A DNA stretch of 19,910 nt, taken from positions 1 to 19,910 of the forward strand of contig JADFUQ010000266.1 in NCBI GenBank assembly GCA_015222065.1, written 5' to 3'. Below, in pieces: positions 15,562 through 19,910 of the stretch (positions within the stretch are counted from its first letter, which is position 1; each line of letters starts with the position of its first letter). The notes under the pieces are model-generated. The model did not search any database and was not told where the DNA came from. It saw only the letters and a program-made list of their open reading frames with translations. This stretch comes from Bacteroidota bacterium. GTDB lineage: Bacteria > Bacteroidota > Bacteroidia > Bacteroidales > VadinHA17. A program made the position numbers and the translations under genes.

Positions 15562-17901
15562 CTATTAGTAACGGTATTCATTTTTTCCAATACGGTAGCA
15601 TTGTATGGAGCTAATGAGGATAAAATGCTTTACAAAGATCCCAATGTGCCTGTTGAACAGCGTGTCAACGATTTGCTGAAACGCATGACCTTAGATGAGA
15701 AAATATCGCAGATGTGTATGACAAGTTTAAGTAAGCTGGAATTTGACATAAACGGCAAGGTAAGCGATGAATCTCTTGAAGAGCTGTTTCAAGGACAAAG
15801 CATTGGCTGTCTTGAGAGTCCATTTATCGGAGTAAAAGATATTGCAAAACTTTCGCAAGCTGCTGATCGTTATATGCGGGAAAAAACACGCTTGGGTATT
15901 CCGGCAATACAGATTGCCGAATGTGTGCACGGACAACTTGCGCTTGGTGCAACGATATTCCCACAGGCTATTGCACAGGGAAGTACATGGAACCCGGAAC
16001 TTATTCATAAGATGGCAAAAATTATAGCCAGGGAGGCTTCTGCTTCAGGGGTTGATCAGGCCTTATCGCCTATATTTGACCTTGCTCGTGATCCCAGGTT
16101 CGGCAGGGTGGAAGAGTGTTATGGTGAAGACCCTTATCTTGTTTCACGTATGGGAGTCGCTTTTGTTATCGGCATGCAGGGAAAACCTGAAATTACTCGT
16201 AAATCAATTCCGGATAATCACTTGATATGTACGGCAAAAGCCTTTGTGGCATACAGTGTTCCGGCTGCCGGAATCAACCTGGGTCCGGTTTCTGTTGGAG
16301 AACGCGAACTGCGATCTTTTCATTTTGTGCCTTTTGAGGCGGCAGTAAAAGAGGCAAATATTTACAGTTTAATGCCCGGTTATCACGAAGTGGACGGGAT
16401 ACCTGTTCATGCCAGCAGTTTTCTATTACGCGGTGTATTGCGCGATGAATGGGGATTTAACGGTTATGTTTTTTCCGATTATGAAGCAATCCGGATGCTG
16501 GAACATTTTCATTGCGTAGCAGGCATCAGGGAAGATGCAGCCTTGCAGGCCGTTTTAGCCGGTGTCGATCTGGAGGCGCCCTCACCTTATGCATATCCGG
16601 AGTTGAAAAAACTCGTGGAAGACGGGAAATTAGATGATAAAGTGATTGATGAAGCTGTAAGAAATATTTTAAGAGTCAAGTTTAAAGCCGGGTTGTTTGA
16701 TAAACCTCAACTTTCATCCGAAAAAATAGAAGAAAATGTACACTTGCCTGAACATATTGATTTAGCTCGTGAAATCTCTGCAGAGTCGGTAATTCTTTTG
16801 AAAAATGACAATAACCTGTTGCCATTAAACATCGAAAAAATTAATTCAATAGCTGTGATTGGCCCCAATGCCGATCAGGTACAGTTTGGAGATTATTCCA
16901 TAACCAAAAACAATGATTATGGAATTACAGTATTAGACGGTATACGAAAGATAGCAGGAGACAAGATCCAAATTAATTATGCCCGTGGATGTGGAATCAC
17001 AGACCTGGATGAAACCGGCTTTGATGAAGCGGTTGATGCGGCGCAGAAAAGTGATGTTGTCGTACTGGTCATTGGCGGAACAAGTATCATATATTCAGGT
17101 ATCGGATGGGGAAATGATCAGTCTGACAAATACAATACCTGCGGCGAAGGGCTTGACCGTACCACATTGTGCCCTCCGGGTGTACAGCCTGAATTGATAA
17201 GAGAAATTGTAAAAACAGGGAAACCTGTTGTAATGGTGATGGTTCACGGGAGACCTTACTCTATCACCTGGGAGAAAGAACATGTCCCGGCTATTCTGGA
17301 AGCCTGGTATCCCGGGGAAGAGGGCGGTAATGCCATTGCAGATATTATTTTCGGAATTGTTAACCCATCGGGAAAGCTAACAGTTTCTGTTCCGCAAAGT
17401 GTTGGTCATGTGCCTGTTTCTTATGATCACAAACCTTCAGGCAGAGGTTATTACCATAAACCGGGTACTCCTGAAAAGCCCGGAAGGGATTACGTGTTTT
17501 CATCTCCCGATCCTCTGTTCCCGTTCGGGCATGGTTTAAGCTATACCGAATTTAAATACAGTAATCTAAAAATTTCAAATGATACCATTAATCCTGGTGA
17601 TAAAATTACGATTAATATTTCGGTGAAAAACATGGGTGACAGGACAGGAAAAGAAGTGGTTCAATTGTATCTGAGAGACAGAGTAGCATCTGTTTCTATC
17701 CCTGTAAAACGTTTAAGAGAATTTAAAAAAATAGACCTGCAGGCCGGTGAGGAAAAAATAGTTTCATTTACACTTACCCCTGAAGATTTGAAACTTTGGA
17801 ACAAAAACATGGAATTTATGGTTGAACCCGGCGAATTTGAGATTATGGTCGGAAGCTCGGCAGAAGATATCCGGTTAATAACTACTTTTATGGTCCGTTG
17901 A
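15541..17901 (+). CDS. GH3 beta-glucosidase/beta-xylosidase, secreted, with altered K-H-F motif
   Basis: The 786-residue protein has a Sec signal peptide (MKRIYLKLLVTVFIF..., cut near YGA|NE), a GH3 barrel, an alpha/beta sandwich and a C-terminal fibronectin-III-like domain (about 675-785), the order and length usual for BglX-type enzymes. GFNGYVFSDYEAI gives the nucleophile Asp313. CGEGLDRTTL in the second domain gives the acid/base candidate Glu536. RVEECYGEDPYLVSRMG and the late FGHGLSYTEF are standard family motifs. The substrate-binding K-H-F motif reads TAKAFVAYSVP, with Ala234 in place of the near-invariant His (codon GCC, at least two changes from a His codon). Flanking residues SVPAAGINLGPVSVGERELRS are normal. 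GH3 enzymes remove terminal beta-D-glucose or xylose with retention. Activity may be reduced or shifted in specificity. The start overlaps the remnant stop codon. Confidence 0.88.
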   Translation: MKRIYLKLLVTVFIFSNTVALYGANEDKMLYKDPNVPVEQRVNDLLKRMTLDEKISQMCMTSLSKLEFDINGKVSDESLEELFQGQSIGCLESPFIGVKDIAKLSQAADRYMREKTRLGIPAIQIAECVHGQLALGATIFPQAIAQGSTWNPELIHKMAKIIAREASASGVDQALSPIFDLARDPRFGRVEECYGEDPYLVSRMGVAFVIGMQGKPEITRKSIPDNHLICTAKAFVAYSVPAAGINLGPVSVGERELRSFHFVPFEAAVKEANIYSLMPGYHEVDGIPVHASSFLLRGVLRDEWGFNGYVFSDYEAIRMLEHFHCVAGIREDAALQAVLAGVDLEAPSPYAYPELKKLVEDGKLDDKVIDEAVRNILRVKFKAGLFDKPQLSSEKIEENVHLPEHIDLAREISAESVILLKNDNNLLPLNIEKINSIAVIGPNADQVQFGDYSITKNNDYGITVLDGIRKIAGDKIQINYARGCGITDLDETGFDEAVDAAQKSDVVVLVIGGTSIIYSGIGWGNDQSDKYNTCGEGLDRTTLCPPGVQPELIREIVKTGKPVVMVMVHGRPYSITWEKEHVPAILEAWYPGEEGGNAIADIIFGIVNPSGKLTVSVPQSVGHVPVSYDHKPSGRGYYHKPGTPEKPGRDYVFSSPDPLFPFGHGLSYTEFKYSNLKISNDTINPGDKITINISVKNMGDRTGKEVVQLYLRDRVASVSIPVKRLREFKKIDLQAGEEKIVSFTLTPEDLKLWNKNMEFMVEPGEFEIMVGSSAEDIRLITTFMVR

Positions 17902-18027
17902 ATTAAAATACAATAAAATTGTAATCAAATTATTGTTTGCTATTTCAATTAAATTTCAAACCATTAGAGTTTAGCAATTTTCTTATTTTGTAAAAGTTTA
18001 TTCACACCATTATTAAGGAGCATCATG

Positions 18028-19910
18028 ATGAGACAATTAATGCATAAGCAGTTTAACCTGTTCTTTATTTCAGCAGTTCTTATTGTTCATATTTCCTGCG
18101 ACAATGCCAAAGAGGATAATTCTGATTCCATTAACAAAATAGTTTCTGTAGAACGTGCCCGGTTGCATCCTATTGAATACAAGGGGCCAGCTGTTGATTT
18201 TTTTGACGGTGCCTTACTCGGGAATGGCGGGTTGGGAGCAGTTGTAACAACCCGGCCTGATGCAGTTATAATCCGTTTTGGACACAATAATGTTTGGGAT
18301 ATCCGAATTGCCGAAAACAACAAAGATAAAATTGGTACGTTCAGGGAAATCTTTGAGAAAGTAAAAAAGATTCCTGAAAGTTATGAACGACTTGAAGAAG
18401 ACAGCTGGTATCAGGAATACATAAAGATGGCAAGAGAGAACTATGCAAAACCTTATCCACGTCCATTTCCTTGCGGCTCAATTCTGTTGGGTTTTGATCG
18501 CAGGGGAATAGAACTATTGGGACACCGTCTTGATATTTCTTGCGGATTATGTGAAGTTAATTTTTTGGTTGATGAAAAACAGGTTGTATTACAAATATTT
18601 ACAGACATGAACGCAGATCAATTATGGATGCGCCTTGTTGACCAAGACGGGAACTTGCAAGAGAATATTTTTGATCGGGTTAAAATAATGCCGGATCCAT
18701 CCACTCCGGATGAATTTCCAAAATGGAGCATACCGATAGAATTGCCGCAGGGCGTCCTTTTTTTTCGACAAGTATTGCCTTATGAAGAACCTGAAAAATA
18801 CAATAAAGCAGAAGGACATCTAAAAGACCGGGCATTTCGCTTAACAGCAATGATGAATAGCAAGCTCGAAAACAATACACGAATAGACTGGTACGGAAAT
18901 GAAAAGTTGATGGAACCTCTTGAAAGAGGATTTGTATCCAGAGAACCTTTTGTAGCAACTGTGAAACTTGATGAAGGACTGTCATCCAAAGTTGATCAAA
19001 GCTGTGGCAACATAACCAACCCAAACAATGAAGCCTTTTTGAAATCTTTTGAGAACAGCAGAAAAATATGGGAAGAATATTGGAATCACTCCGCTGTCAA
19101 GCTTGAAGATGACTTCTTAGAAAGAACCTGGTATCAAAATCTTTACTTTCTTAACTGTGCGGTCAAAGCAGGGGTAACCTGCCCCGGCTTGTTCGCTAAT
19201 TGGAGTTATAATAAAATTGGAACAGCCTGGCATGGTGATTATCACATGAATTACAACACCCAGCAGCCTTTCTGGGTAACATTTTCAAGTAACCATGTAG
19301 ACAAAAATCTGCCCTACGTAGAACTTGTGGAATACTTGCTGCCTGTCAGTCGAAAGTGGGCAAAGGAATACTATAATCTCAGGGGTGCTTATTTCCCTCA
19401 TACTGCATATCCCGTTGAAATGACCATGAATTCATATCCGGTTCCAACCTGGGGATGGGAAATCTGTGAAACGCCGTGGACGGTTCAAGGTCTTTGGTGG
19501 CATTACCTTTATACTATGGATGAAGAATTCTTACGTCAACGAGCTTTTGTACCCATTAAGGAAGCTGTTTTATTCCTTGTGGATTATATGAAACGTTCTG
19601 AAGCCCGGGGAAAACAATGGGGAGATGATAACTATCATATATTCCCAACGGTTCCCCCGGAATTATATGGATTGAAGCCGGGATTTAAATACAACTATGA
19701 CTGTCTGGTTGATCTGACTTTAACAAAGTTTGTCTTTAATGCTTATTTAAAAGCCGTGAAAATATTAGGACATGAAGAAGACGAAAAACAATTACTATCA
19801 GACGTCCAGGACATACTTACTAATTTCCCGGATTATCCAATGGCAGAATCAAAGTACGGGAAAGTTTTTGTTTCTGTGCCGGGAGAGCATGCAGATGTTG
19901 TTTATAATGT
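18028..19910 (+). CDS. GH95-related (alpha/alpha)6 glycoside hydrolase, incomplete at window end
   Basis: The frame is open from the tandem ATGs at 18025/18028 to the window end, about 627 residues, with no stop. AAGGAG at 18015-18020 lies 7 nt before the second ATG, favouring 18028. A hydrophobic leader ends IVHISC (Cys24), an imperfect lipobox suggesting a lipoprotein. DGALLGNGGLGAVV with IRFGHNNVWDIR (about residues 63-98) resembles the N-terminal GNGxLGA segment of GH95 and related GH65/GH-L enzymes. GTAWHGDYHMNYNTQQPFW (about 398-416; Asp404) resembles the conserved helix of GH95 barrels that carries an acidic residue and N-x-Q. WGWEICETPWTVQGLWWHYLYT is a later barrel helix. GH95 enzymes cleave alpha-L-fucose or alpha-L-galactose. 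The resemblance is partial, so an unassigned neighbouring family is quite possible. The 126-bp gap upstream holds a weak 6-bp A/T hairpin and nothing else recognised. Confidence 0.6.
   Translation, partial: MRQLMHKQFNLFFISAVLIVHISCDNAKEDNSDSINKIVSVERARLHPIEYKGPAVDFFDGALLGNGGLGAVVTTRPDAVIIRFGHNNVWDIRIAENNKDKIGTFREIFEKVKKIPESYERLEEDSWYQEYIKMARENYAKPYPRPFPCGSILLGFDRRGIELLGHRLDISCGLCEVNFLVDEKQVVLQIFTDMNADQLWMRLVDQDGNLQENIFDRVKIMPDPSTPDEFPKWSIPIELPQGVLFFRQVLPYEEPEKYNKAEGHLKDRAFRLTAMMNSKLENNTRIDWYGNEKLMEPLERGFVSREPFVATVKLDEGLSSKVDQSCGNITNPNNEAFLKSFENSRKIWEEYWNHSAVKLEDDFLERTWYQNLYFLNCAVKAGVTCPGLFANWSYNKIGTAWHGDYHMNYNTQQPFWVTFSSNHVDKNLPYVELVEYLLPVSRKWAKEYYNLRGAYFPHTAYPVEMTMNSYPVPTWGWEICETPWTVQGLWWHYLYTMDEEFLRQRAFVPIKEAVLFLVDYMKRSEARGKQWGDDNYHIFPTVPPELYGLKPGFKYNYDCLVDLTLTKFVFNAYLKAVKILGHEEDEKQLLSDVQDILTNFPDYPMAESKYGKVFVSVPGEHADVVYN

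Noticed and set aside
17909..17923. TACAAT/ATTGTA stem-loop after the GH3 gene as a terminator
   Set aside because: It has a 6-bp, nearly all A/T stem with a 3-nt loop and no T-run; this is expected by chance in such A/T-rich DNA.
1..19910. CRISPR array, tRNA/rRNA, phage or toxin-antitoxin genes
   Set aside because: No short regularly spaced repeats, no cloverleaf-like segments and no matching small genes were seen; the gaps are too short for most of these.

Overview
The window looks like part of a carbohydrate-degradation locus (a polysaccharide utilization locus, PUL) from a Bacteroidota bacterium. The evidence is about 40% G+C, Bacteroidota-style Sec signal peptides ending in A-Q, lipoprotein-type leaders, and a run of exported glycoside hydrolases. 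All nine substantial genes are on the + strand. There is no SusC/SusD pair, sulfatase, transporter, regulator, RNA gene, transposase or CRISPR array in the window, so it samples only the enzyme section of a larger locus.

Layout: the tail of a GH2-type enzyme (1-402); a GH106-type alpha-L-rhamnosidase (454-3582); a GH29 alpha-L-fucosidase (3612-4988); a GH28-type galacturonidase (5031-6683); a GH141-like parallel beta-helix enzyme (6709-8718); a GH63-like lipoprotein with a PA14-like insert (8898-11372); a near-identical second GH141-like enzyme (11518-13578); a GH43 beta-xylosidase/arabinosidase with a patchwork N-terminus (13611-15401); a GH3 beta-glycosidase (15541-17901); and the first about 630 residues of a GH95-related (alpha/alpha)6 enzyme that runs off the end. 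Rhamnosidase, fucosidase, galacturonidase, GH141-like, GH95-like, GH43 and GH3 activities together suggest a branched pectin such as rhamnogalacturonan-II or a similar rhamnose/fucose/galacturonate/xylose glycan. That substrate is an inference from family content only.

The most unusual aspect is how the locus seems to have been assembled. The GH28 gene begins with about 110 bp (signal peptide plus mature N-terminal strand) homologous to the beta-helix genes and switches sharply to GH28 sequence. The GH43 gene is richer in G+C than its neighbours and carries an about 90-residue N-terminal patchwork that includes a beta-helix-type scrap. A 35-bp 'end of beta-helix gene / start of next gene' junction occurs three times, once after each beta-helix gene and once directly before GH3. 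A 31-bp element with a 14-bp palindrome lies upstream of both the second beta-helix gene and the GH3 gene. Together these suggest repeated duplication of a beta-helix unit, insertion of other hydrolase genes at its borders, reuse of its secretion signal, and loss of a third copy upstream of GH3.

Gaps between genes are all under about 200 bp. The larger ones (8719-8897, 11373-11517, 15402-15540, 17902-18027) are the likeliest sites for transcript breaks. I found no convincing Bacteroidota TAnnTTTG promoter in them.
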